Position numbers and translations under genes: made by a program. A model generated the notes under the pieces. That model ran no database searches and was not told where the DNA came from. It saw only the letters and a program-made list of their open reading frames with translations. This document shows positions 14,695 to 26,580 of a DNA stretch of 64,000 nucleotides, piece after piece. Every line of letters starts with the position of its first letter. The first letter of the stretch is position 1. Location of the stretch: positions 12,432,951-12,496,950 of the forward strand of contig OY992541.1 in assembly GCA_963921195.1 (NCBI GenBank), read 5' to 3'. This stretch comes from Pegoplata infirma (taxonomy: Eukaryota > Arthropoda > Insecta > Diptera > Anthomyiidae).

Positions 14695-16149
14695 CATATA
14701 AAATTATATGAGGGTCAATACAAAATTTGTTTTTCTACATTATATAAAGCTTATTCTGTTATATAAAACTTTTAGGGTACTTTTTTAGGGTACTTTTTAG
14801 CGTACTTTTTAGGGTACTTTTTAGAAAATTTTTGGTTAATTGGAAACATATCTACCCGGTGAAAAATGTTCATATATGAATCATATGTGGTCCAAATATG
14901 GACATGTGTGTTCATATATGGGGCAAAACGCGTCAAAGGTCCACACCAAAAAACAAATGTTGTCCAATTTAAGTATAATTTTGGTAAAATAGTAGGTTAA
15001 TGATAGGTATTCTTAATTACAAATATAAAATTTTTTGATGAAATATTGGCAGAGTAACAGGGTTGGAAAGTTTTGATGTTTTTGAAAAGAACATACATAT
15101 TTTGATGAATTTTAATTAACATTTTGATGAAACAAAAAATATAATTTAAAAAACGACTTTTAAAGTATTTTTGACGGCCTTTAAAATGACATTTGTGTTT
15201 TTTTTGAAAAAAATAAATTTGAACTTAAAATTCAAGGTCAAAATATTAAATTGTAATTATCTTATAAGGGTCGCACTTTTAAATTTTTTTCACTAAGCCC
15301 ATTAGAAAGCTTGACATTTTTTTTAATTTCGGTTTTTTTAAAAAAAATGGTATGTATGATACTTTATGAGAAATCAATTTTTTAGGAGTATATAACACTC
15401 AAATTGTACTGAAATCGCTTTGATCTGCATATAATAACAACAACAAAAATCAATGCTTAGATAAAGTGTGCGTTGTAAACACACACAACAAACGTTACAC
15501 GCCCGAGTAAAAAGGAATTTATATAAATGTATATTATTTTATATGTTTTCATAAAACCATATACAACTATATGAGTCAAAGTATAAAATTATATCTCACT
15601 TTGAAATTTTCCAATTTTTTTAAATGATGTCATATAAAATCATATCTAATTATATTGTTCATAATATATTAATATAAATGGTAGATGTAATCATACGTTG
15701 CACATAAAACTTAATCCGATTTCATACATTATTATACGTGACTTTATATCTAATTATGTATAGGACTTTACTAAACAAAAAATCCAGTATCAATTTATGT
15801 ATAATTATATATGACTAATATAATACCAGTTAAAACTATATATGGTTCTATACTAAAAAAAATTTCCAACAAAAATAATAGATATAATTATATGTGTCTT
15901 AAACGATAACATATCTGTGTTTGTATGGTACTATATATACGCAAATTTCGTCTAAACTCAATATATATTTATAAATGGTCGCATATGTAATGGAATATAT
16001 ATTTTGATATAATCATGTATAAAAAAAATATTTTTTTGACCAAACAACTAGCCATATATAATTATATATGCCAGTATTTCAAAATTTATTTTTGTGTGTC
16101 AACATATATGGTTATACAAAACTTTTTATTGTATCATATAAGATTACAT

Positions 16150-16800
16150 ATGATTTTTGGAAACCCGAGTTCGATTCCCGGCCCAGTCGAGAAAAAAAAG
16201 TTTTTTTTTAATTTTTTTTAAATAGACGACACTTTTTTATTGCGTTTAATTTTTTTAGAACTAAAAAATTTTCATTTTGGGAATTTTTGCAATCATTTTA
16301 AAAAAATTATTTTTATTTTATACAGTTATATATAACTATATTTGATTTATTATAAAATTATCTATAATTTTTGGGAACCCGAGTTCGATTCCAGAAAAAA
16401 AAAATATTTTTTTTATTTTTTCTAAATAGAAAACACTTTTTTATTGCATTTATTTTTTTTAGAACTAAAAATTTTTCTTTTTTTGAATTTTTGCAATCAT
16501 TTTTTAAAAATTATATTGCTGTTATATAGTTATATATAACTATATTTAATTTATTATAAAATTATCTATCATTTTTGGGAACCCGAGTTCGATTCCAGAA
16601 AAAAATATATTTTTTTAATTTTTTTTTAAATGGAAAACACTTTTTTATTGCATTTGTTTTTTTAGAACTTAAAAAATTTTACTTTTTGAATTTTTGCAAT
16701 CATTTTTAAAAATTTATATTGCATTTATATAGGTTATAATAGCTATATTTGGTTTAAATTATCAAATTATCAATGATTTTTGGAACCCGATCTCAAATCT
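16150..16800 (+). repeat. ~205-bp tandem repeat with tRNA T-arm motif
   Basis: Three clear units and one decayed unit. Each starts with ggaacccgagttcgattcc (near 16163, 16374, 16578 and, degraded, 16783). gagttcgattccc is a Pol III B-box / tRNA T-arm sequence. A T-rich tract follows in each unit. Confidence 0.75.
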
Positions 16801-17141
16801 AATTCTGATTTCCTGATTCCATGAAAAATTTCAAATTTATAAGCCAAAGTCTTATTTCACTTTGGAAGCCTAGGACTTGGAAATAAGGCATACCGCTACA
16901 TTAAAATTATTGTTTAAGCTTACCATGGAAGCCCCTAATAGCGCTGTACGTCATTCCATTTTTTTTTTTTTTTGCAAATTTTATCAAAAATTTTCTAAGT
17001 CTTTTTGAAAATTGTGTACAAGTGAATAACATATTTAATTGGATGTAATCATATATTACTATATGTTAGATCAATTTGATATAATTAGATACGATCAATT
17101 TATTTAAAACTAAGTCTTTTAAAGTTGTTATTTGCTAACAA

Positions 17142-17232
17142 CGTCCGCTGGTCTAGAGGGTAGAGATTGCGATTACAAAACGGAAGACTTGTGGTTCTAA
17201 TCCCCGTCCGTTCGAAGTTTTTTTTTTTTTTT
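17142..17232 (+). pseudogene. tRNA-like pseudogene or SINE head
   Basis: tggtctagaggg (17149-17160) resembles an A box and ggttctaatcc (17193-17203) a B box, 33 bp apart. A run of about 15 T follows at 17218. The acceptor ends do not pair, so it is not a working tRNA. Confidence 0.45.
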
Positions 17233-17341
17233 ATTTTCAGTTTGACATTATTATATCTAATAATAAATCTAAAAACAGAAACATTTTTTGGATAAAAATG
17301 TATCCAATAATTTTTTTATAAAATCAAGATATCAGATATTA

Positions 17342-17645
17342 TAAGATAACTTTGGCGCGGCCAAATTTCGGATGAAATTACATTATATAATATCCAATTT
17401 AATATAATATCATGATATTGGATATTTTAAGATAACTTTGGCGCGGCCAATTTCCGGATGAGATTACATCATATTATATCATATTTAATACAAAATCATG
17501 ATAATAGATAATTTGGGATAACTTTGGCGCGGCCAATTTCCGGATGAAATCACATACAATCAAATATTAAACTGTAACTTCATATATTATATGATGTTAT
17601 GAGATAACTTTGGCGCGGCCAATTTTCGGATGAAATTTAGCAAAA
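17342..17645 (+). repeat. ~87-bp tandem repeat, four units
   Basis: gataactttggcgcggccaa recurs at about 17344, 17430, 17517 and 17603, each followed by ttcggatga. It is a GC-rich word in a very AT-rich setting. Confidence 0.85.
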
Positions 17646-18357
17646 TCAGATCAAATAAATTATATATAATTTTATAAGATAACATGTTTTACCATACAAT
17701 TTTTTTTTACTCGGGCGCATAAAAAATAAAGAAATCAGTACAGTTTGGGTGTTATGTACTCGTAAAAAAATTGATTTCTCATAAAGTATCATACATACCA
17801 TTTTTTTTAAAAAAACCGAAATTAAAAAAAATGTCAACCCTTCCTGTGGGCTTAGTGAAAAAAATCTAAAAGTGCGACCCTTATAAGATAATTACAATTT
17901 AATATTTTGACCTTGAATTTTAAGGTCAAATTTATTTTTTTCAAAAAAAAAACACAAACGCCATTTTAAAGGCCGTCAAAAATACTTTAAAAGTCGTTTT
18001 TTAAATTATATTTTTTGTTTCATCAAAATGTTAATTAAAATTCACCAAAATATGTTCTTTTCAAAAACATCAAAACTATCCAACCCTGTAACTCTGCCAA
18101 TATTTCATCAAAAAATTTTATATTTGTAATTTAGAATACCTATCATTAACCTACTATTTTACCGAAATTATACTTAAATTGGACAACATTTGTTTTTTGG
18201 TGTGGACCTTTGACGCGTTTTGCCCCATATGTAAATATATGTTACACATGCGAAAATTGGCGGCATGTGTACATACATGGCATGCGTTCATATATGTACA
18301 CATGTGTTCATATGTGTTTCATACATGGTTGTCCATATACCGCCAATTTTCGCATAT

Positions 18358-19110
18358 GAGGCATTCCACACCAAATGTCCCGCTACAGAAAAACAAGAGT
18401 CCCGTAAATTTCTGAATAGGTTGTTTGGATAGCCCTATATGTAACTAAGAAAATTGCGTTTTTGGTTTTTCAATTTTTCAAAAACTGGGCTTAGGAGGCG
18501 TGGTCAAATATTGGAAAAATGGTAAAATTTGTGGCGAGTTGCCTTGATTAAATATTTATCACATTAAAACGGAATGCACCACAATGTCAAAAATTTTCGT
18601 TCTTATATAGTTTTGTATGGGCTATCGATTAAAAAATTTTTTTTTGGAAAATTTTCTGAACCCGTTCTGAAATTTTCCATTTTTTAAAAAAGTCAATTTA
18701 TCAAAAATCCGGCCACTTTTTTTTTTTTCTTTTTTATTTATTTTTTTAAAAGTGTAGATGTTTGTCCATCCACACAAAAAAAATCAGAAACACGTTCATC
18801 TTTTTTTTCGAGAAAATCGCATTTGAACTTTAAATTTCATAACAATTTTGTTATTATATGTTATAAGACTGTAAATTTTTGAGATTGTGGTGCATTCCGT
18901 TTTAATGTGATAAATATTTAATCAAGGCAACTCGCCACAAATTTGACCATTTTTCCAATATTTGACCACGCCTCCTAAGCCCAGTTTTTGAAAAATTTAA
19001 AAACCAAAAACGCAATTTTGTAAGTTCCATATAGGGCTATCCATACCACCTATTCAGAAGTTTACGGTACACATGTTTTTTTTCGCTGGACATTTGGTAT
19101 GGAATGCCTC
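18358..19110. mobile_element. Foldback with GAGGCATTCCA ends (753 bp)
   Basis: Left end GAGGCATTCCACACCAAATG, right end its complement with few changes. Arms meet near 18740. The flanking atat could be the TSD. A related copy at 39788-40238 plus 45916-45930 is split by a hAT element. Confidence 0.8.
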
Positions 19111-19196
19111 ATATGCTCATATATTAAACATATATGTTCATATATGTAATCATATGGGAAATATATATGATTCACATTTGAACATTTTTCACTGGG

Positions 19197-19407
19197 TAGT
19201 TTTATATGGAACAGAATAAGCTATTTATAATGTTATGTTAAATTATGCAGAAAAACAAATTTTGTATTGACCCTCATATAATATTATATAATTATATCAA
19301 CCGTACACCTTTTAGTCCTAATCATGATTAAATTATATATTACTGCATACGACTGCATTAAAAAAATTTAGAAAATATCTCAGGGATGTATAATTATATA
19401 TAATTTA
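19197..19407. repeat. Shared host segment left of Helitron 1
   Basis: Matches 24236-24450 closely, from tagttttatatggaacagaa to ataattatatataattta. This gives the pre-insertion sequence for the Helitron next to it. Confidence 0.85.
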
Positions 19408-20221
19408 CTAGCTTACAATCCCGGTACTTCGTTACCGGTTGTATTGAATACCGAATAATAGAAGGATCAGGATAACTCTATCGATTTTCAAAAAATTCCC
19501 CTTCGTAGTCTTTGTTTTATTTACTTGTCGACGTTTAAGACTTCCATAAAAAAATATTTCAATGAATAATATAAACAATAAAATTTTAATAACTTTGCTG
19601 GTACGTTACCATGTTCCCTTATGTCGGGATTTTGGATTTTGAGTGAATAAATATTTCAGTGAAAAAAGAAATTGGAATAAAAAAAAATATGGAGTAAAAA
19701 AAGCTAAACACCAAAAATTTGAGTTAAAAATATCATTCCATATTGTTCCCTGCTCTATTCCATATTATTCCCCGTTCTACTCCATTTCATTTCCAATTCC
19801 ATCTCCATCATCTAAGGTCATTATTATAGGCACAGAAAAAGTACCAAAAGTACACTTCATTACCCCCATTAGAAACGGAATTTAAAAAAAGTACCTCTTT
19901 CAGAATGTTTTTTCTTCACCGAAGGATCCTACAATCCATATTTCAATTATCTAGGATCATTGTTTCAGCAAATATTTAAAGTACTTTTTATCCCCGTTAA
20001 GAAACGGAATTTCCAAAAAAAACTTTTCCCAATCTCTTTTTTCACCGAAGGATTTTACCTTCCAAATTTTAAGTTTCTAGGGCCATTATATCAGGAAATT
20101 AATAAGTACACTTTTTTATTCCTTTTAACCCCATTATTTTCCGAGAGGCGAACCTTTTCCAAATTCAAGTTTCTATGTTTATTATTTCAGGATATAAAAA
20201 AGTACCAAAAGTGTAATTTCG

Positions 20222-21548
20222 GCATATTTAACAAAACGTACTTTTTATGGAAGGTACTTTTTATAAAAGGTGCTTTTGATAAAAGGTACTTTTTATAAAA
20301 GGTACTTTTTATAAAAGGTACTTTTTATAAAAGGACTTTTTATAAAAGGTACTTTTTATAAAAGGTACTTTTTATAAAAGGTACTTTTTATAAAAGGTAC
20401 TTTTTATAAAAGGTACTTTTATAAAAGGTACTTTTTATAAAAGGTATTTTTTATAAAAGGTACTTTTTATAAAAGGTACTTTTTATAAAAGGTACTTTTT
20501 ATAAAAGGTACTTTTTATAAAAGGTACTTTTTATAAAAGGTACTTTTTATAAAAGGTACTTTTTATAAAAGGTACTTTTTATAAAAGGTACTTTTTATAA
20601 AAGGTACTTTTTATAAAAGGTACTTTTTATAAAAGGTACTTTTTATAAAAGGTACTTTTTATAAAAGGTACTTTTTATAAAAGGTACTTTTTATAAAAGG
20701 TACTTTTTATAAAAGGTACTTTTTATAAAAGGTACTTTTAAAATGTACTTTTTATAAAAGGTACTTTTTATAAAAGGTACTTTTTATAAAAGGTACTTTT
20801 TATAAAATGTACTTTTTATAAAAGGTACTTTTTATAAAAGGTACTTTTTATAAAAGGTACTTTTTATAAAAGGTACTTTTTATAAAAGGTCATTTTTATA
20901 AAAGGTACTTTTTATAAAAGGTACTTTTTATAAAAGGTACTTTTTATAAAAGTTGCTTTTTATAAAAGGTACTTTTTATAAAAGGTCATTTTTATAAAAA
21001 GTACTTTTTATAAAAGGTACTTTTTATAAAAGGTCCTTTTTATAAAAAGTACTTTTTATAAAAGGTACTTTTTATAAAAGGTACTTTTTATAAAAGGTAC
21101 TTTTTATAAAAGGTACTTTTTATAAAAGGTACTTTTTATAAAAGGTACTTTTTATAAAAGGTACTTTTTATAAAAGGTACTTTTTATAAAAGGTACTTTT
21201 TATAAAAGGTACTTTTTATAAAAAGTACTTTTTATAAAAGGTACTTTTTATAAAAGGTACTTTTTATAAATGGTACTTTTTATAATAGGTACTTTTTATA
21301 AAAGGTACTTTTTATAAAAGGTACTTTTTATAAAAGGTACTTTTTATAAAAGGTACTTTTTATAAAAGGTACTTTTTATAAAAGGTACTTTTTATAAAAG
21401 GTACTTTTTATAAAAGGTACTTTTTATAAAAGGTACTTTTTATAAAAGGTACTTTTTATAAAAGGTACTTTTTATAAAAGGTACTTTTTATAAAAGGTAC
21501 TTTTTATAAAAGGTACTTTTTATAAAAGGTACTTTTTATAAAAGGTAC
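20222..21548. repeat. 16-bp tandem array GTACTTTTTATAAAAG
   Basis: About 82 units, mostly identical, with scattered variants (tcattttta, aaaagtac, single-base losses). The element's own 3' block flanks it on one side and the 146-bp units on the other. Confidence 0.95.
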
Positions 21549-21549
21549 C

Positions 21550-22390
21550 ATTATTTCAGTAAATTAAAAAAGTACCAAAAGAACACTTTTTTCCATTTTA
21601 CCCCCGTAGAGTCAACATTGGCAAAAACCTACATCGCAAATTTTAAGTTTTTAGGACCATTATTTAAGAAAATATAGAAGGTACCAAAAGTACAGTTTTT
21701 TACCCTTTTTACCCCTTAGAATCAACATTGGCAAAATCCAGCCTTAGTAGATTTATATTCCGGGAGCTGAACCTACATTCAAAATTTCAAGTGTCTAGGA
21801 CCATTATTTAAGGAAATATAAAAGGTACCAAAGGTACATTTTTTTACCCTTTTTACCCTCTTAGAATCAACATTGGCAAAAATCCAGCCTTACTGGATCT
21901 ATATTCCGGGACGTGAACATACAGTCCAAATTTCAAGTTTCTGTGACCATTATTTCAGGAGATATAAAAAGTACCAAAAGTACAGTTTTTTACCCTTTTT
22001 ACCCCCTTAGAATCAACATTGGCAAAAAATCCGGCCTTATTGGATCTATATTCCGGGAGTTGGACCTACAGTCCAAATTTCAAGTCTCTGTGCCCATTAT
22101 TTCAGGAGATATAAAAAGTACCAAAAGTACAGTTTTTTACCCTTTTTGTCCCCTTAGAATCAACATTGGCAAAAATCCGGCCTTACTGGATCTATATTCC
22201 GGGAGGTGAACAGACAGTCCAAATTTCAAGTCTCTATGACCATTATTTCAGGAGATATAAAAAGTACCAAAAGTACAGTTTTTTACCCTTTTTACCCCCT
22301 TAGAATCAACATTGGCAAAAATCCAGCCTTAGTGGATCTATATTCCGGGAGGTGGACCTACAGTCCAAATTTCAAGTCTCTAGCTTCAGC
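21550..22390 (-). repeat. ~146-bp tandem units of Helitron 1
   Basis: Five to six units, each with ccaaatttcaagt, ggaccattatttcagg, aaaagtaccaaaagtaca, and cttagaatcaacattggc. The short plus-strand frames here only reflect the repeat. Confidence 0.88.
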
Positions 22391-22479
22391 GGTTTGAGCT
22401 GGGCGATGATGAATGAGTATATAAGTCAGTCAGTCAGTCAGTCAGTCAGTCAGTCACATTACTCTTTTATATATATAGA

Positions 22480-22566
22480 TTATGTTTGTATCAAGTTATA
22501 TATTGTAATATATGTCTATTTTTACTCGGAAACACAAATTCAGTATGCACAAAAAAAAAAAAAAAA
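22480..22566. repeat. Shared host segment right of Helitron 1
   Basis: Matches 24453-24545 (tatgtttgtatcaagttata ... cacaaatt.agtatgcac). A mini-me-like element starts in its A-run. Confidence 0.8.
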
Positions 22567-23281
22567 CAAGTGAGAGTGTTAAATTCGGCTGTGCCGATTC
22601 TTGTATACCCTCCAACGCTCAAAAAAATAAATAAAAAATAAAAATTGTTGGGTTTTTTTTGGGGGAGCGGGCTTGTCGGGGGTCTGTGGGGACACCTTCC
22701 CTCTGCTCAAAAATGTTTACAAATTTAGTTACTATGCTTTTTGTACAAAATATATACAATTTCATCATAATATAAATTATTTGCTAACATCCACGCCACA
22801 AAAGGGGGCGGACCAAAAAAAAAGTCATTTTCAAATCCCCTGGGTCCAAGTCCAAGACTTTGAACTTTTTTAAGCCTAAAAATGTTTCATTTGTTTAACA
22901 AAAATACAAAAAAACCTATAAAAAGTTACCTTTTTTCATGGGTTGGTTTACTTCGTCAAGGGGGAACTTTTTTCCCCCTGGTCCGATTTTGCCCATCTCC
23001 GAACTTAACCAGCCTATGAACATAAGACATATATGTGCCAAACTTCAGGAGTCTAGCACTTTTACTTTGGACTGTATCGTGTCTTCCACAGACGGACGGA
23101 CAGACGGACAGACAGACGGACGGACGGACGGACGGACAGACGGACACCGCTAGAATGTCTTAGAATCGATCACTGATCAATAATATATATACTCTATGGG
23201 GTCCTAAACCGATATTTCGATGCGTTACACACGGAATGACAAAGTGAGTATACCCCCATACTGTAGTTGGAGGGTATAAAA
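22567..23281 (+). mobile_element. mini-me-like element M1
   Basis: Starts acaagtgagagtgttaaatt with the small inverted pair cggctgtgccg, and ends ...ggagggtataa. Contains a (GACR)n tract at 23092-23146 and the conserved block aatatatatactctatgggg. It lies in a poly(A) site that is empty at 24520-24540. No protein. Confidence 0.8.
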
Positions 23282-24235
23282 AATCGGCAAGTCCCCTTTT
23301 TTCGCTAAAAACTACGCTTAAAAGTACCCTAAAAAGTACTTTATAAAAGTACCCTAAAAAGTACACTAAAAAAGTACCCTAAAAAGTACGCTAAAAAAGT
23401 ACCCTAAAAAGTACCCTAAAAAGTACGTTAAAAAAAGTACCCAAAAAAGTACGCTAAAAAGTACCCTAAAAAGTACACTAAAAAGTACCCTAAAAAGTAC
23501 ACTAAAAAGTACCCTAAAAGTACTTTTTAGGGTACTTTTTTAGTGTACTTTTTAGTGTTCTTTTTTAGCGTACTTTTTAGGGTACTTTTTAGGGTACGTT
23601 TTTAGTGTACTTTTTTAGGGTACTTTTTAAATTACTTTTTAGGGTACTTTTTTATACCCTCCAACCACAGTATGGGGTATACTCACTTTGTCATTCCGTG
23701 TGTAACGCATCGAAATATCGGTCTAGGACCCCATAAAGTATATATATTATTGATCAGTGATCCATTCTAAGACATTCTAGCGATGTCCGTCTGTCCGTCC
23801 GTCCGTCCGTCTGTGGAAGACACGATACAGTCCAAAGTAAAAGCGCTAGACTCCTGAAATTTGGCACGAAGATGTCTCATGGTATTGGGCTGGTTAAGTT
23901 CGAACATGGGCAAAATCGGTTCAGGGGGAAAAAAGTTCCCCTCTTAAGAACTAAAAAAAACTCTAAAAAAAGCAATTTTTTAAAGGTTTTTTGTACTTTT
24001 GCTTAGCAAACGAAACATTGTTATGTCAAAAGAAGTTCATAGTCTTGCAGTTGGATCCAGGGAGGTTGTGTCCCACCAACTTTACCCCCCCCCCCCCCCC
24101 CCAAAAAAAAGACGCCCCTGTTTTTTTTTTACGTGTTGGAGGGTATAAAAGATTCGGCACAGCCGAATTTAACACTCTCACTTGTTAGCGTACTTTTTAG
24201 GGTACTTTTTAGAAAATTTTTGGTTAATTGGAAAC
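23282..24235. repeat. 12-bp inverted array interrupted by mini-me-like element M2
   Basis: 23296-23655 is an inverted GTACNCTAAAAA array. 23650-24187 is a minus-strand mini-me-like copy, from ttttataccctccaaccaca to aacactctcacttgtt, with a (GTCY)n tract at 23788-23812 and a C-run at 24087-24102. The array resumes at 24188. Confidence 0.8.
23650..24187 (-). mobile_element. mini-me-like element M2
   Basis: Same family as M1 in the opposite orientation. Its ends are the TTATACCCTCC block and cggcacagccgaatttaaca. It is inserted inside a 12-bp array, so it is younger than the array. Confidence 0.8.
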
Positions 24236-24560
24236 ATATCTAGTTTTATATGGAACAGAATAAGCTATATATAATGTTATGTTAAATTATGCAGAAAAAC
24301 AAATTTTGTATTGACCCTCATATAATTTTATATAATTATATCAACCGTACACCTTTTAATCCGAACCATGATTAAATTATATATTACTACATGACTGCAT
24401 TAAAAAAAATTTAGAAAATATCTCAGGGATGTATAATTATATATAATTTATTATGTTTGTATCAAGTTATATATTGTAAAATATGTCTATTTTTACTCGG
24501 GAAACACAAATTAAGTATGCACAAAAAAAAAAATAAAGATCGGCAAGTCCCCTTTTTTCG
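24236..24560. repeat. Empty-site paralogue of the 14853-23330 insertion stack
   Basis: With its left extension (24188-24235), this unit equals the flanks of the CCCGG copy 4, Helitron 1 and M1 joined without those insertions. Confidence 0.88.
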
Positions 24561-25174
24561 TAATTCGCCCCCTAAAAAAGAACCCTAAAAAAGTGCCCTA
24601 AAAAGGATAGCGTATAGTCCTAACGATGTAGTATATCCTGAAGTAATCAGATTTAAAATTTCTCGACTGTGGACGCAGAATTAAAAGATAAAAGAGCGTA
24701 GAAAAATTGTGTTTTTTAATATTTTAACTAATTTGAAGACCCCGAATGACTTAGGAAGATGAAAATTGGCATAGCACCCTAAAAAAGTACCCTAGTAGGG
24801 CTCATCCAATTTTCGCATGCCGCCAATTTTCGCATGTGTAACATATATTTACATATATGAACATACATGTCCATATTTGGACCACATATGATTCATATAT
24901 GAACATTTTTCACCGGGTAAGAAAAATATTGAAGTTCGAAAATACCAATTGTGATTTGTATATTACTCCAATTATTTTTAAAAAATATCAATTAAAATTC
25001 AAAAAAGATCACAAAATCCATCGAAATTTAAAAAAAGTACACGTAACTTTAAATTAATTGACTATGACTTAAACTTGAAAAAATAAATTAAATAACTTAA
25101 AGCTGAACAAAAAATAAAAAGAATTGCAAAAAATCAATTAAACTCCCATTTTTTTTTTGTAGTTTCAAGATCCT
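24561..25174. other. Mosaic of foldback, TATATG end and A-rich DNA
   Basis: 24561-24660 is an aatcggcaag/cgccccctaaaaa flank including gatagcgtatagtcctaacg, the empty MITE site. 24840-24917 is a TATATG end (ATTTTTCACCGGG). 24918-25170 is A-rich with aaaattc/caattaaaa words and no gene. Confidence 0.5.
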
Positions 25175-26580
25175 TTTTATACCCTCCACTCTAGTGATAG
25201 AGGGTATATATAAGTTTGTCATTCCGTTTGTAACACATCGAAATATTGGTCTAGGACCCCATAAAGTATATATATTTATGATCCTTGATCGATTTAAAGT
25301 CGATCTAGCAATGTCCGTCCGTCCGTCTGTCTGTCTGTCCGTTGAAAACACGTTAACTTTTGAAAGACTATACGGAGGCTCCTGAAGTTTGACATATATG
25401 TGAACCATTTACCGGGTCAGGTTGGTATTGCAATCCAGCGAAATCGGTCCAGTGGTTCAAAAGTTATGAGCAAAAGAGTAAATTTCGGCAAGGGTATTTT
25501 GCGAATTTACGAGATTAAAACCACTCTAATTTCCGAAAGACAATTCTGAGGGTGCTGAAGCTTGGCATATATATTTGTCGTTCCCAAAGTCTGTTTGGTT
25601 TTGAATTTCAGCAAAATCGGTTCAGTGGTTCAAAAGTTATAAGCTTAGCTTTGAATTTCGCCTTAAACTATTGAAAACTCGTTAAACAAGTTTTAAAAGC
25701 ATGGTGAAATACCAGTTTTTTTTAAAACTTGTTGTTTTTTGTCTTCCTGCCGTGGGGTGCAGTTTAGTTGTTAGACAAGTAAATATTTGTTATTGTTTTT
25801 GTAACTGTATGTAACTGTATATTTTTGGAAAAAAAAAATCAAATGAGGTGTTTTTATATGATTGAATGTTAGTTTGTTTTTGGTTTTTAAAGAAGAGGAT
25901 GGTAAATATAAAGAGGAAAATATTCACATATTTACGTATAAAACCAAAGGGTGTCCAAGAGCTTCCAGCCTCCAAAAAAGGAATTCACTAATTTGCAAGC
26001 GAGTTCCCGTGGAGAAACATTTGTTTATTTTCTTTTCTCCTTGTCCGCAAAAAAATATTTTTAGAAGCGTGTATTGGTAAATTCTGATTCAATTTGAGAA
26101 TGTATTAGTGGATTTTGACAAATTCTGATTGAATTTTCTAATTGGATTCAAAATATTTTTCTCCACTACGAATGAAAAACTAAAGAAGAATTCATCCATA
26201 TCTCTCCGCGGGAGTATTTTTCCAGAGGGTTCATCCACTTTCCCGCGTGATACGTCTTCTTTAATAGTCTTTGTATAAAACAACAAAAATATTTTACAAA
26301 GTAATTTTGTTACTCAAAGAAATTGTACACTAAAAAAAATATTTACACTCATAAAAAATGTTACACTCAAAAAAAAAAAAAAATGTACACATTAACTTTT
26401 TTTAATGAAATGTCACACTCAAAAAAAAGGTTGACAGTCAAAAAATTATACACTCAAAAAAATTTGATTGATTCTAATAAAAAATTTGTAATGCAATTTT
26501 TTTTAATTTTTTTTTAGAAAGTTACAATCAGATAACATTCATAGATTCGACCAAGCCGAATTTAATTTTTCTACTTGTTT
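25175..26580 (-). mobile_element. Long mini-me-like element M3
   Basis: From ttttataccctccactctag, through a (GTCY)n tract (25316-25341), to aagccgaatttaatttttct and acttgttt. At 1.4 kb it is longer than the others. It includes blocks ttcagtggttcaaaagttat typical of this family. A degenerate acactcaaaaaa array lies at 26325-26460. No ORF that looks real. Confidence 0.7.

Larger units (their letters stand above)
15502..17715. mobile_element. CCCGAGTAAAAA element, copy 1, with tRNA-like pieces
   Basis: Ends CCCGAGTAAAAA and TTTTTTACTCGGG. TSD cg on both sides (15500-15501, 17716-17717). The interior has degenerate atatataa words, three to four ~205-bp tandem units carrying a tRNA T-arm-like segment, a tRNA-like block near 17142-17213 and four ~87-bp units. 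Confidence 0.75.
14920..18226. mobile_element. Foldback with GGGGCAAAACGCG ends (3.3 kb)
   Basis: Arms 14920-15400 and 17750-18226 are inverted copies (ends GGGGCAAAACGCGTCAAAGG). The flanking atat at 14916-14919 and 18227-18230 is a possible 4-bp TSD. The centre is occupied by a CCCGAGTAAAAA element (15502-17715). No coding frame. Confidence 0.8.
14855..19196. mobile_element. CCCGGTGAAAAAT element, copy 4, swollen by two foldbacks
   Basis: Left end CCCGGTGAAAAATGTTCATA, right end GAACATTTTTCACTGGG. TSD ta at 14853-14854 and 19197-19198. The empty site ggaaacatatctagtttta is present at 24225-24250. Foldbacks 14920-18226 and 18358-19110 lie inside. Confidence 0.85.
19408..22479 (-). mobile_element. 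Helitron-like element 1 (non-autonomous, 3072 bp)
   Basis: On the minus strand it starts TCTATATATATAAAAGAGTA and ends ...GTAAGCTAG. A hairpin CCGGTA-acgaag-TACCGG lies 13 bases before the end. It is inserted between A and T with no TSD, as Helitrons do. The exact empty site taatttattatgtttgtatc occurs at 24445-24465. Order in element sense: ~146-bp tandem units (22380-21550), 16-bp array (21548-20222), then a unique 3' part. No Rep/helicase frame is present. Confidence 0.9.

Noticed and set aside
17142..17213. Functional tRNA gene
   Set aside because: A- and B-box-like words exist, but acceptor and T stems do not pair.
19960..20298. 112-codon frame next to the 16-bp array
   Set aside because: Low-complexity F/K-rich translation of Helitron non-coding DNA; no motif.
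20222..21548. Regular spacing suggestive of a CRISPR array
   Set aside because: A simple 16-bp tandem repeat without unique spacers, in eukaryotic transposon DNA.
21913..22573. Three similar small proteins (QSKFQVS...IISGDIKSTKS)
   Set aside because: They are translations of the ~146-bp tandem units of a Helitron. Stops and start points follow repeat borders, not gene structure.
22938..23153. Open frame with repeated DGRTDGQTDGR
   Set aside because: It is the translation of the (GACR)n tract of a mini-me-like element; the reverse frame is equally open. The same applies at 50477-50834 and 60314-60514.
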